51,563 nt of DNA from Oligoflexales bacterium (GTDB lineage: Bacteria > Bdellovibrionota_B > Oligoflexia > Oligoflexales > RGVZ01), in assembly GCA_947476525.1 (NCBI GenBank), contig CANJQY010000003.1, forward strand, positions 1-51,563, written 5' to 3'. Shown here in pieces: positions 15,490-26,000 of this stretch (positions within the stretch are counted from its first letter, which is position 1; the number at the start of each line of letters is the position of its first letter). The position numbers and the translations under genes were made by a program. The notes under the pieces were generated by a model. That model was given only the letters and a program-made list of their open reading frames with translations, had not been told where the DNA came from and ran no database searches.

Positions 15490-17214
15490 ATGCGCAGTCT
15501 GGTAAATACATCTTCAATCACATGGCCGCTGATTTTGCTGTCGTCCATTCAAATGCTTAGTTGCGGATCTAAAATTAATCCTATCGTAAAACTAAATCGG
15601 CCGATCGCAGGTGAAGAATTTGTGGATCTTGACGCCATACAAATGCTTAAGCTGCAAGACGGCACACCCGTAACGATCGGGCAGTATATGCGCGATCAAA
15701 AATTGCCATGGCTGGTTTTGTCGTTTGGCAGTAAAGGCTGTGGGATATGTATGGAGAAGGCTCGGTATCTTCAAGCTAATTTGGTTAACGGCGGCTACGA
15801 AGCCCTTGGACTCGCACCTGAGCCTCAGAATAAAGTGGAGCTAATAGGAGTATTTACTGACCCAAAAGAAAACCGTGATGAGCTCCTTGGTCTGGTCGGC
15901 AATACTGAACTACCGCTAACACTGATGAATTGGTGGGATCCTAGTCACGAAGTCATGATGAAATACTTTCAGGCTGCAGGACGGGGCTTTACCGTGCCGC
16001 TGACGGTGATGCTGTCTCCACGCGGCATCCTGTGGCGAGTAAATAGCGATGATAAAATTTCGATTGAAAATCTAATCCTAAAAATTGCTAACACCATTTC
16101 TAGTGATGCCACGCCTAGGCCACCGTTACCTCCAGCTCCAGAGCCCCCTGCACCGCCTGTGAGAGTTTCTCTCTTGGGTTCCGAAGTCCCAGGCCGCTTA
16201 GACGGTTCTGTGGTGACGTCTTGTGTGGACCGTAGCCAAATGACGCTCGGCTCGATGTTGCCGCCGGTGGCCGGAGGCTTGCGTGCCGTGCTGGTGCACA
16301 AGGGCAGCTGCGGCCCAGGAGGATCCTGTGGCGAGGCTCGAGAGGCCATCAAAGCTTGGCAATCTGCATGCACTCAGATGCCTGGCGTGCTGTGTTCCTT
16401 TAAAGAAGTTGTGGTCGACAATGGGCTGTGTAGTTCTGATCCGGACTTGGTCTCAGGTGGAAGTGAATTTTACGAAACCTTTGCCGATCACTTTAATTGG
16501 GGCTACAAGCCAATAGACGTGGGTCAAGGGAAAACAAAATTACCCGAGGTCAATGGTCCGCTCACCTTAATTTTTGACAGTGAGGGACGGATCGTGTTCT
16601 CCAACGAGGGCGTGATAGGTTCATACTTGGCCGAAAGAATGTCAAAGGATCAATTGCAGGGACGCGCTCCTGGACCAGATTTCAACGTGGCTTTGAATAT
16701 AATTCCGACAACCAATTCAGATGCAAACTATTTAGCGACGTTTAGCGCCGTTCGCTCACGCTCCAAATATACGATGGTGATGTATTGGAATACCCAATGC
16801 AGCAGTTGCGTCGAGGAAATTGACGCCTGGCATTCCCACGCTGATTCTGCCTACAATTTCTGTTTGGCTCACGCTGATTTTTGCCAAGTGACGGCCCTCG
16901 AAACCGACACGGATGGCTCACCGCCCTTGGCGTACCTGAAGAATTTGATTGTTTGGGACCCTTCTGACCGGTTTGATTTTAGTTGGCAAAAAAATGGTTG
17001 GAATATGCCGCTTATGGTCGAGGGTGAGCCGCTTGCCAATGGCAATGCGCCCCAGGGGTGGTACCGCGGTTGGTTCCGAGCGAAATTTGGGTCGAGCGAG
17101 CCTCGAGTGGTGCTTTTTGACCGCGAAGGAAAAGTTCTCAGCTCGTGGAAAAGTCTTCCTGGAGACGATGGGGCACGAGACTCGATTGTTGCATTGTTTA
17201 ATGGGGCCCGTTGA
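15490..17214 (+). CDS. Multi-domain thioredoxin-like lipoprotein
   Basis: MRSLVNTSSITWPLILLSSIQMLSCGSK lipobox. Cys motifs SFGSKGCGICME, HKGSCGPGGSCGEA, YWNTQCSSCVEE. The track start at 15313 overlaps the upstream gene and is unlikely. Confidence 0.75.
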   Translation: MRSLVNTSSITWPLILLSSIQMLSCGSKINPIVKLNRPIAGEEFVDLDAIQMLKLQDGTPVTIGQYMRDQKLPWLVLSFGSKGCGICMEKARYLQANLVNGGYEALGLAPEPQNKVELIGVFTDPKENRDELLGLVGNTELPLTLMNWWDPSHEVMMKYFQAAGRGFTVPLTVMLSPRGILWRVNSDDKISIENLILKIANTISSDATPRPPLPPAPEPPAPPVRVSLLGSEVPGRLDGSVVTSCVDRSQMTLGSMLPPVAGGLRAVLVHKGSCGPGGSCGEAREAIKAWQSACTQMPGVLCSFKEVVVDNGLCSSDPDLVSGGSEFYETFADHFNWGYKPIDVGQGKTKLPEVNGPLTLIFDSEGRIVFSNEGVIGSYLAERMSKDQLQGRAPGPDFNVALNIIPTTNSDANYLATFSAVRSRSKYTMVMYWNTQCSSCVEEIDAWHSHADSAYNFCLAHADFCQVTALETDTDGSPPLAYLKNLIVWDPSDRFDFSWQKNGWNMPLMVEGEPLANGNAPQGWYRGWFRAKFGSSEPRVVLFDREGKVLSSWKSLPGDDGARDSIVALFNGAR

Positions 17215-17271
17215 ATCACAGGAGAAAGTTCTAGAAAAATAAACGAGTGATCATTTTATGTCGGAGACTAT

Positions 17272-17784
17272 ATGAAGTTAAACACTAGTTTTTTAAACGT
17301 AGGAATCATGATTCTTGTCAGTGGCGTCTGGTCCTCGGCCGCCCTAGCGGTAAAGGTTGGTGACGTGCTGCCTAAAGTCACGATCAACGATCATGATGGC
17401 AAGTCGCAGCAGCCGTGGGCCGGTAAGGCAACACTCATCAATTTTTGGGCTACATGGTGTGACGCTTGTAAAGTAGAGCTTCGGGAAATGGAAAAGGAAA
17501 TGGTTAAGGTGCCTGCGCAGTATCAAGTTGTGTTTGTTAGTTTAGATAAAGACCCTGCCAAAGCAAAAGACTGGATGACAGCAGAATTCAAAGGGTCTAA
17601 TAGCATGAGTAAAAATTTATTTCATGACGGATCATTCACAATGGCTGAGGCCTTGGGGATTGAAAGCTTTCCGTTGACATTGATTGTTGATTCCACCGGA
17701 AAAGTCATCAAAATACAAGATGGCTTTAAAGATGGTCAAGGCTCGACGGCCATGCTGTTTGATTCGTTGAAAATGCAGAAGTAA
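17272..17784 (+). CDS. TlpA/ResA-family thioredoxin-like protein
   Basis: Signal peptide, GDVLPKVTINDHDGK...LINFWATWCDACKVELREMEKE. Confidence 0.92.
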   Translation: MKLNTSFLNVGIMILVSGVWSSAALAVKVGDVLPKVTINDHDGKSQQPWAGKATLINFWATWCDACKVELREMEKEMVKVPAQYQVVFVSLDKDPAKAKDWMTAEFKGSNSMSKNLFHDGSFTMAEALGIESFPLTLIVDSTGKVIKIQDGFKDGQGSTAMLFDSLKMQK

Positions 17785-17849
17785 TCTATAACACAGATGC
17801 GTGACAAGACATTCGGGAAATTGGTCGGCCATCATTGGCCGCACTATGC

Positions 17850-18056
17850 GGTTCTGTCGCTAAAAAAGTGAATTGACGAAACCGCCCGTTATGGCGATTA
17901 AGGGCTAGACTGCGAGTGAATAGAATTGTTGGGCCGGCGTCTGATGCCTGCCGTTCGTTTTTCGCATTTGTCCCTTTCGAATCATGTGCATGAGCTCAAT
18001 TCCAGCAATCGTGGCCGCGGCTGCTAACACTAGGTTGTCTTCTAAATAGGGCCCTC
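17850..18056 (-). mobile_element. IS6-family-like transposase C-terminal remnant with one terminal repeat-like end
   Basis: Minus-frame ...LAAAATIAGIELMHMIRKGQM...TPAQQFYSLAV matches IS6-type transposase C-termini; GGTTCTGTCGCTAAA at 17850-17864 resembles an IS6-family terminal repeat. Confidence 0.7.
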
Positions 18057-18072
18057 TTCGGCAAAAGGAAAA

Positions 18073-18105
18073 AATCCCCCAGAAAGAAATAATTTCTGGG
18101 GGATT
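18073..18105 (-). terminator. Rho-independent terminator for the 18141-18839 gene
   Basis: AATCCCCCAGAAA / TTTCTGGGGGATT perfect 13-bp stem, followed on the minus strand by a T tract. Confidence 0.9.
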
Positions 18106-18140
18106 GTTTTGATTTAAACAAGCCAAGCTTCTAAATGAAC

Positions 18141-18839
18141 TTAGATGCCAGTGGTGCTAACGTCTGCTGAATCACCGCGGAATTGGTAGACCGTGTTGGT
18201 TTCATTAGACTGGATGACGGTAGACACTTTAAATTTCGCGCGAAGTGCGAGAGACGAAACTGGATTTAACGTGGTACCAACGTTTAATGCAGAGACGCTC
18301 GTGACCTTGTAGTCAACCGTGTAGCCCCACAAGACGCTTAGATTGCTTGGGATAACCGATACGGTTTCTAGGTACCGTCCTTTGCCTTCATACTGTCCAC
18401 CGAATTGATGAACCGTAGTCAAGGTGACATCGTAAACCGTCATTCCATATGGATTTGTTCCCCAAAGGCGCACGCTGGTGCTCTGAATGTCCGAAAAATT
18501 CGAGAGCTCTGCACTTGAGGTCAAACCTTTTGGTAATGCGTTTGCAAAATCAAACTGGACGTTTGTGACGGGTTGGTTGGCCTTTACAATGTCCCATATT
18601 TTTTTACCCATGTTGATGATTTGATCAAGCACGACATTGGCCTCTGCGAGGTCTGCAGATGACTCACTAAAGCCAGAGACCAGTTCTGGGTTTAAGTTGA
18701 TGCGGTCAATGGTAGCGAATGCGTGGTCTGGAGTTTCTACGATGGCGGAGTGCATGGTGATGGTATCGTTGGCTGACGCTGCGAAAGAATTGCCGGAAAT
18801 TGTAATAAAAACTAAAGAAACTAGAGACTTAAATTTCAT
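18141..18839 (-). CDS. Hypothetical secreted protein
   Basis: Signal peptide MKFKSLVSLVFITISGNSFAASAND; own terminator downstream. Confidence 0.8.
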   Translation of the reverse strand: MKFKSLVSLVFITISGNSFAASANDTITMHSAIVETPDHAFATIDRINLNPELVSGFSESSADLAEANVVLDQIINMGKKIWDIVKANQPVTNVQFDFANALPKGLTSSAELSNFSDIQSTSVRLWGTNPYGMTVYDVTLTTVHQFGGQYEGKGRYLETVSVIPSNLSVLWGYTVDYKVTSVSALNVGTTLNPVSSLALRAKFKVSTVIQSNETNTVYQFRGDSADVSTTGI

Positions 18840-19098
18840 AAAACCCCCAAAAAAATTGTTAAGCACATTTATTATGAGGTATGTATAACATCTGAAAGTA
18901 TATTTCAATGATTATTTATTTATTCTTAATATTTTTACTATCTTATTAAATGATTTACATAATATTAATAAACTATGCGTAAATTGCTGAAAATACTTCT
19001 AATTGTTCTAAAAACGCTCTACTCTCATTCTTGGAATAAATTGACAGCGATAGCCCCCAGTTTCAAAAAATAAGTGACCGAGGGCGGTCTTTCACCAA

Positions 19099-20139
19099 TT
19101 GAAAGTGGCGGTTTTGAAACTTCTGATCATCCAGTTCAGGCAACTTGGCGATATTCTGCTGACCACCCCCGTGCTTTCGGCAATAATGGCGGAGAATCCG
19201 AATTCAGTTGTAGATATCGTCACCTACCCAATGGGACGCCTCATCCTTACCGGTAACCCCGAAGTTCATCGGCACTGGGTGGCTCCGCAAACAGGACTAC
19301 TAGCTAGTGTCGCGTTTGTTTTCGAGATTCGCAGGCAGCGTTACGACGTGGTCCTTGATTTTATGGGGACGCCTCGAAGTGCCCTATTGGCCCGCCTGAT
19401 CAATGCTGGAAGAAGAATCGCCTTTGCCAGTAAACGGTCTGGTTTTTTCTCGGATGTCGTGCCCCGCGGTGCGGCCCCTGATTACATTGTCAGAGAGAAG
19501 TTTCAATTGTTGGTCCCACTTGGGATCAGGCCTGGTAGCGAGCACCTAACCCTCCCCTGGACTTCTGGTGATGCCGAAGTCGCAAAGAAATTTTTGGGAG
19601 ACAATCCAGCCATCAACCTCAGCCGCCGCCGCGTCATGCTCAGTCCGACCCACCGTCGAACGGAGCGAAAATGGCCAAAAGCTAGTTGGGTTGAGCTCGC
19701 AAACTGGCTTGTCACCGAGCAAAAGGCGGCAGTGGTCTGGGTTTGGGGACCTGGCGAAGAAGCCGAAATTGACGAACTTAATCAACTGACCGCACAATTG
19801 GGGACCAAAACGCCCAAGGCTTCATTTAAAGAGCTTGCGGCATTGGTGGCCTCGTCAGACCTTTTCATCGCCAACAGTAACGGCCCAAGCCACATTGCGG
19901 TGGCCGTAAACACACCTTCCATCCAGATCCACGGGCCGACGAGTGCCGTGTGCTGGTGCCCCCTATCTGCTCGTCACAGGGGCCTACAAGGCGAGACCAT
20001 GGCCGGTATATCCGTATCGGAGGTCAAGCGTGTGGTCAGCAACATGTGGCCTTTAGTCGACGCAGGAGCCGATGGCCTAAGAAATCATGGCTTGATTACG
20101 AGTGAGCGCGAGGCCCTAGTGGTTCGCCCAGATTTGTAA
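19099..20139 (+). CDS. Glycosyltransferase family 9 (ADP-heptose:LPS heptosyltransferase-like)
   Basis: LLIIQFRQLGDILLTTPVLSAIM...HRRTERKWPKASWVELANWL...DLFIANSNGPSHIAVAVNTPSIQIHGPTS. Confidence 0.92.
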   Translation: MKVAVLKLLIIQFRQLGDILLTTPVLSAIMAENPNSVVDIVTYPMGRLILTGNPEVHRHWVAPQTGLLASVAFVFEIRRQRYDVVLDFMGTPRSALLARLINAGRRIAFASKRSGFFSDVVPRGAAPDYIVREKFQLLVPLGIRPGSEHLTLPWTSGDAEVAKKFLGDNPAINLSRRRVMLSPTHRRTERKWPKASWVELANWLVTEQKAAVVWVWGPGEEAEIDELNQLTAQLGTKTPKASFKELAALVASSDLFIANSNGPSHIAVAVNTPSIQIHGPTSAVCWCPLSARHRGLQGETMAGISVSEVKRVVSNMWPLVDAGADGLRNHGLITSEREALVVRPDL

Positions 20140-21451
20140 AAATAGATTCGGTCCTGCGATTGGATTCACGCAGTTGACTGGAAGAAAGGCCCAAGTGGGC
20201 TGTCGCAAAATTTTCTTCACTGCGTAGGTCGATGTCAAAAATTCCGGGATCATCGGTTGCAATCACAAAATTTAAATCATTGTCCGCAAACCGTTTCAAC
20301 GGATGGTGAGACTCTGAGGTCAAGCCACCAATTCTCATGTTGGAGGTGGGGCAAGATTCTACGATCGGTCCCAAGGCTTGAACCATCGACATGGCGGCAT
20401 TTTGAAAGAGTGTTGTTTGTTCAACGAGGTCTCGGTCATAAAACCAGTGGGTTTGACCTTCCTTAATTGACAATTCCGCCCGTCGCGCAAACCACCCGTA
20501 GTCGCCAGAGGTAAAGCCAAAATCGTGTAGGGTCCCCCTAAACTGCCGCAGCCAGCGAAACGTATCCTCAGTTTCAGAAGGGGACTCCTTGATCACTTGC
20601 CCGAAAAGCGAGTTGCAGTTCAGGCCGAGGGCTAATGCGTGTCCAAGGCGGTTAGCTCCGATTTGGGCGGCCTCGACACACCAACGTGCGGCTGAATGGA
20701 TGGCGATATCCTGCCACATTTCTCCAACATGATATAGGATACCGAGGTGGTGCGTGCGTCTGAGGTTGTCGTTTCTTACTTGTTGAAAAAGAGTTTTTTT
20801 TGCTGACGGGAAATGAGTGTGTTCGCTCGCACAAAAATCGATGCCAGTAATCCACTTGGCAAGGTCAGGGTGCGTGTCTAAAAAATGAGTTAAAAACTGA
20901 TACGAATCGAGGGCTGCAGTGTCTTGACGCGGCAACGAAATGGCCAGCCTTGGATGATACGAGGCCGAATCATAGGAGCAAGCTGCCTCTGTCAATTGAC
21001 GAAGGTATTTGATTCGGTCTTCTAAGGAGAGGGCCATAGGCAAGAAGGCTCGATATTCTTTGTAGCCGCCTTCTTTTGCATGCTGCTCGAAAACGGCAGT
21101 GGCTAGGTCTAGATCATCAGGAATCGCCGGGAACAGGGCGATCAATAAATTAAATTTCGCCTGAAAAATTTCAAAGGGAGCGGGCGAGGTGAATAGAACA
21201 TCTTTTTTGAAGGTTTCAAAACTACCTCCCTTTCCCCACCAGTTTTCTGGATCTAGGGTCACACCTGTAGATTTTTTAAATTCTGCAAGAAACCACTGGA
21301 AACGAGTGGGGTGCTGTTTTCTCCGCTCGTCTCCGAGCCGAAACAAGGCTTCTTTTGGCAGGCAACCATATAAATGAAGGTGGCACTCGCTTTGAAGTTC
21401 GCCAAGATGTTGGCTTTGCAGCATAGGGTGTTCACTTTGCAGATCATTCAT
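20096..21451 (-). CDS. Adenosine deaminase family protein
   Basis: ECHLHLYGCLPKEALF, later IDFCASEH, LGILYHVGEMW, NRLGHALALG, CPTSNMRIG, VIATDDPGIFD amidohydrolase motifs. Confidence 0.85.
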   Translation of the reverse strand: MNDLQSEHPMLQSQHLGELQSECHLHLYGCLPKEALFRLGDERRKQHPTRFQWFLAEFKKSTGVTLDPENWWGKGGSFETFKKDVLFTSPAPFEIFQAKFNLLIALFPAIPDDLDLATAVFEQHAKEGGYKEYRAFLPMALSLEDRIKYLRQLTEAACSYDSASYHPRLAISLPRQDTAALDSYQFLTHFLDTHPDLAKWITGIDFCASEHTHFPSAKKTLFQQVRNDNLRRTHHLGILYHVGEMWQDIAIHSAARWCVEAAQIGANRLGHALALGLNCNSLFGQVIKESPSETEDTFRWLRQFRGTLHDFGFTSGDYGWFARRAELSIKEGQTHWFYDRDLVEQTTLFQNAAMSMVQALGPIVESCPTSNMRIGGLTSESHHPLKRFADNDLNFVIATDDPGIFDIDLRSEENFATAHLGLSSSQLRESNRRTESIFTNLGEPLGPRAHS

Positions 21452-23006
21452 GGGGACCTGCAACCGGCGCGGTGGTGGGGCGTTGCACGCCGTACCTAAT
21501 TTCCTTTGAAAATAAGACGGCGACCTCAGCCGATTCATAGCGAATGAGCACCGACTCTGCTCGGTCCACCTGCCAAAGTCCTGCGGCGGCACCTTTTCGT
21601 TTTTTTATTTGATGGCGCCTTGCGACGTAGACTTCCCCTTCACGGGAGTTTGAGCGGTCTGAAAAATGCAGGGCCAAGACGCCCGCTGCGCGTAGAAGGG
21701 CTGCTGGCAGACCGTCTTTAAACCCATTGCCTGCAACGATGACGTGACTACCGTGCCCACCCCCGGCGACGTGAAGCCACCAGTCTTGAGACTTTGAGGC
21801 CTTAACTACTTTGTCACTTTCCTCTGCATTTCGTCCGACCACGATATAGGATCCGGCTGAAACTTGAAAACAGCGGCCGACCGCGGCCTTAAGATGCTTT
21901 ACCGCGTGCGGTGTAGTGTTTTTCGCGGTTTTTTTCGCGGTTTTTTTCGCGGTTTCTTTCGCGGTTTCTTCGGCGGGCTTTCTCTCAAGGCGAAGCTCGC
22001 GAAGAATATTTAAGACGTCTAATTCTGATAATTTGGTAACAGAATTCCGCAATTGTTCAAGGACCGCCTCAAAGTGCCCAATGTCAGAGGTTAAGGCATC
22101 TACTCGCGGCCTTCCAACACTTATACTGCGTTCTAGTTTTTTAATTTTTACGAAGGCCGCCTCTAAATTGGCACCCGCCGAGAGTTCAGAGTCAAGCTTG
22201 ATCGTTCTCGGTTCTTCCCCTGTTTGCGTGCTGTCAAGGTCGAGAGCGAAGGCTTCAGGTTTAACCAGCCAAATGAAATTTCGCAGTAATTCGGCGTCTT
22301 TTTTGGCGTTGAGTAACATGGCCGCAGCCGGAATCTTTCCCAGGTCTTGAGCCAAGGTCTTCCTTAGTGTTTTAAGTCGCCTTGAAACTCGGTCGCGAGC
22401 TGCCCTTTGGTATGGTGGAATAGGGGAGTTTTGGTTGTCGCAGGGGGAGGTGCCTAGTGTGGGTTCCTTGGATTTTTTCTGGTCCATTGAAAACGTGTGA
22501 TGAGCCCACGCATTAAAACCGGTGACTTCCAAATCCTCTGCCTCGACATGCTCCAAAATGGCTTTTTTTGGTACCGTGTATCGCGCCTTTTCCCGAAAGC
22601 GGGCGATGCTAGTCTTGTCAACAATAACAGTAATTTCTCGGTCTGGCTTGGTTGAGAGTACGAGGTAGATGGCCGAATCTTGACCAGACGAAGTTTTTCC
22701 GTGGCAGGACAGGCGAAGAAATTCATGCTTCGCCCCGTGGCTACTTTGCTGATTAGAGCTTATTGGTTCACTCAAGGCGATGCTGGTTAGGGAACCGGCG
22801 GTCAGGTGCTTTCGAATGAGGGTGGCTATTCCACCAGCAGTTAGCGTTAGCGCAGGTTTTTCGTCTGTAAAAACCACTGGTCCCTCGGGATTTGTGGGTG
22901 ACAGTTCAAGGAAACCCTTGCGACGCGTAAGGCCGTCGTGGGTGGAGCATTGGAAGATTAGGGATCCATGGTCAGACTGCCAGCATTTACCGAGGGTGAT
23001 TTTCAT
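21444..23006 (-). CDS. NFACT-family (RqcH/fibronectin-binding-like) RNA-binding protein
   Basis: C-terminal GSYIVVGRNAEESDKVVKASKSQDWWLHVAGGGHGSHVIV...YVARRHQIKKRKGAAAGLWQV is an NFACT-R domain. Confidence 0.85.
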   Translation of the reverse strand: MKITLGKCWQSDHGSLIFQCSTHDGLTRRKGFLELSPTNPEGPVVFTDEKPALTLTAGGIATLIRKHLTAGSLTSIALSEPISSNQQSSHGAKHEFLRLSCHGKTSSGQDSAIYLVLSTKPDREITVIVDKTSIARFREKARYTVPKKAILEHVEAEDLEVTGFNAWAHHTFSMDQKKSKEPTLGTSPCDNQNSPIPPYQRAARDRVSRRLKTLRKTLAQDLGKIPAAAMLLNAKKDAELLRNFIWLVKPEAFALDLDSTQTGEEPRTIKLDSELSAGANLEAAFVKIKKLERSISVGRPRVDALTSDIGHFEAVLEQLRNSVTKLSELDVLNILRELRLERKPAEETAKETAKKTAKKTAKNTTPHAVKHLKAAVGRCFQVSAGSYIVVGRNAEESDKVVKASKSQDWWLHVAGGGHGSHVIVAGNGFKDGLPAALLRAAGVLALHFSDRSNSREGEVYVARRHQIKKRKGAAAGLWQVDRAESVLIRYESAEVAVLFSKEIRYGVQRPTTAPVAGPHE

Positions 23007-26000
23007 TCACTCGTATCGTCCCGTCATGCCAAGGGTTTGGACCAGTCGAATTAAGTTGTTTGTAAGTTCTACGTCGTAGCCGGCGTTGAGAGAGACTTTG
23101 TAGGCGTCGAATTCTAGCTCAAGTTTCAATTTGGCTTGGCCTTGATCCTTAGAGGCGAGTTCGGCGACTTGTGAAAGTTTTGCAATGGACTGCTGCACGA
23201 CTTCGGCGCCACATATCTTGGCGGGTGAATTTAGTTTTTCCCTAAGATCAAAATTTACGGTGAAAGATTTTACGGACTGTTGCCGCACCTCTTCCAAAGT
23301 CATGATGCGCTCTATTTTCATTCTTAACAAGCTGCCATCTGGCAGTTTTTTGATGGAGGCTTGAACCCACACAGGAGTTCCAACGACCGGGAACGCTAGG
23401 GGGATATCCTTTTCAAACATCATCCCTTCGACAGTACCGGAAGGATCATCTAGAGCGACGAAGGCTCTAGGGCGTTGATCTTTTTTTCCGATACCGATAT
23501 TCGCCCCTTGAAATATTGCGACGATCTGAATTTTGTCGCGTCCGGAAACGGTCGCAAATTTATGGGCGCCCGCAAGAGTTGTTTTGCTAAAACGTTTGGC
23601 GTCTGCTTTATAGAAATCCATGGGGTGACCGGTGAGGTATAGGCCGATTAATTTGCGTTCTTCGTCGAGGTCTTCAAGAGTGAAGGGATGTTTTTTGCTA
23701 GGGTCTCCGAGCCAGTCCGGGTGTGCGTCTTGACTGGTCGACAGGTTTTGCGAGTCTTGTTCTTCGCCAAAATCGAAGACTGATTTTTGGCCGCTTTTGT
23801 TGGCGTGGAAATGGGTTTCGCTGTACTTAACTAAAGTTCCGACTATCGACATCATATGATCGCGCGTCATGCCAAATTGGTCCATGGCTCCGGTTTTGAT
23901 GAGTAATTCCATGGTTTTTTTGCCGACTTTACCGTGGAGGTTTACGCGCCGCGCCATGTCAAACAAATTTAAGAAGGCTCCATTTTTTTTTCGTTCGCAG
24001 ACCAGAGATTCAACCGAGGATGCGCCAATACCTTTGATAGCGGCCAGTCCCCAGCGAACAGTGTTTTTAGTTGGGGACGAAAACTCGAGAAAGCTTTCGT
24101 TGATGTTTGGCGGCAGAACCACCATTTTCATACGTTTACAGTCGACCGCGTAGCTGATGACTTTGTCTGTTTTGTCCATGTCGACGGTCATGGCGGCCGC
24201 CATAAACAATTCAGGAAATTTATTCTTAAGAAATGCTGTTTGGTAGGCGATCAAGCCGTAGGCTGCGGAGTGTGATTTGTTGAACCCGTATTCAGCAAAT
24301 TTTGCCATCAAATCAAAAATCTGCTCAGACTTTTCAACGTCTAGTTGGTTTTCGGCAGCCCCTTTTAGGAAACGATTTTTTTGTTGATCCATTTCGGATT
24401 TGATTTTTTTGCCCATCGCACGGCGCAGCATGTCGGCCTCGCCAGGGGTGTAGTTGGCGAGAATCACGGCAGTCTTCTGTACCTGTTCTTGGTAGAGAAT
24501 AACCCCGTAAGTTTCCTTTAGGATCTCTTCAAGCTGCGGCAGTGGATAAACGATTTGTTGCCGTCCATGTTTTCGTTCGACAAAGTCGTCAACCATTCCC
24601 GAGCCAAGCGGGCCGGGACGAAAAAGAGCTACAAGGGCGATAACGTCCTCAAAGCAGCTTGGCTTTAATTTTGCGACAAGTTTTTTCATGCCGTCGCCTT
24701 CAAGCTGGAATACGCCTGTGGTATTAGCTTCCGAGATTTCTTTATAGACTTCTTTGTCTTCCAATTCGATGGCCGAGAGGTCAAATTCAGGGTCTACGGT
24801 CGCCCTGATTAGTTTTACGGCGCAGTCGAGGGTGGTCAAGGTTTTTAGTCCAAGAAAGTCGAACTTAACGAGTCCGATTTTCTCCGCATTTTTCATTTCA
24901 AATTGGGTAATCAAGCCACCATCTTCGGTGGCAAAAACAGGAAGGTAATCGTCCATGGGACCATCCGACATCACGATGCCGGCAGGGTGAATACCAGTTT
25001 GGCGATTGAGGCCTTCTAGTTTTGCGGTGATATTCAAGATTTCTTTGATGGCGGAGTCTTTTTCCGCCTCTTCCACAAGTCGAGGCTCTGCCTTCATTGC
25101 AAGGGGAATGGTGGCTTCGACCTCTTCATTATTTTCGTTAAGAACTTTATTAGGAATTAGTTTTGCAATTTTATCGGCGCGGCCATAGGATATTTCCATG
25201 ACTCGAGCCACGTCACGCACTGCAAGCTTTGCCTTCATTTTTCCGAACGTTGCAATTTGTGCGACTTGGTTGCGTCCGTATTTTTGATTGACGTATTCTA
25301 TGACTTCGCCGCGCCGGAATTGGCAAAAATCCACGTCAAAATCTGGCATGCTAATACGTTCTGGATTCAGGAAGCGTTCAAATAGGAGGTTGAATCGCAG
25401 TGGGTCAAGGTCGGTTATTTTGAGTGCATACGCCACCAGCGAGCCAGCTCCGGAGCCTCGGCCTGGGCCTACGGGAATGCCTTGGTTTTTCGCCCAGTTT
25501 ATAAAATCTTGAACAATCAGAAAGTAGCCTGGAAATTTCATTGATTGGATCACTGAAATTTCATATTTGAGACGTGCTCGGTAGATGTTCTTTCGTTCCT
25601 CGTTGAACGATTCCCCATAAATTTTTGAAAGATATATGAGACGTTCCTCAAGCATTTTTTCGGACAGTTCAGAAAGGTAACCAGCCTCGTCAACGCCCTC
25701 AGGTAGGGGAAATTTTGGCAGGAAATATTTTCCAAAGGTGAACGATACGTTGCATTCGTCAGCAATTTTCAAAGTATTGGCGATAGCGTTTGGGTATTTT
25801 TTGTAGGTGGCAATAAACTCTATGTTGTCCAGCAAGTGAAACCTAGCGTGACGATTACGTCCACGTAGTTGTTTAAACGTTAAGCCTGCTTTGATTGCAA
25901 CAAAGACGTTTTGCGCCATGGCAAACGACGGGTCTAGGTAATGAGCGTCGGCTGAAGCGACTGTTGGTAATAAAAAATAGGAGGCAAGTTCGTTGAGGTC

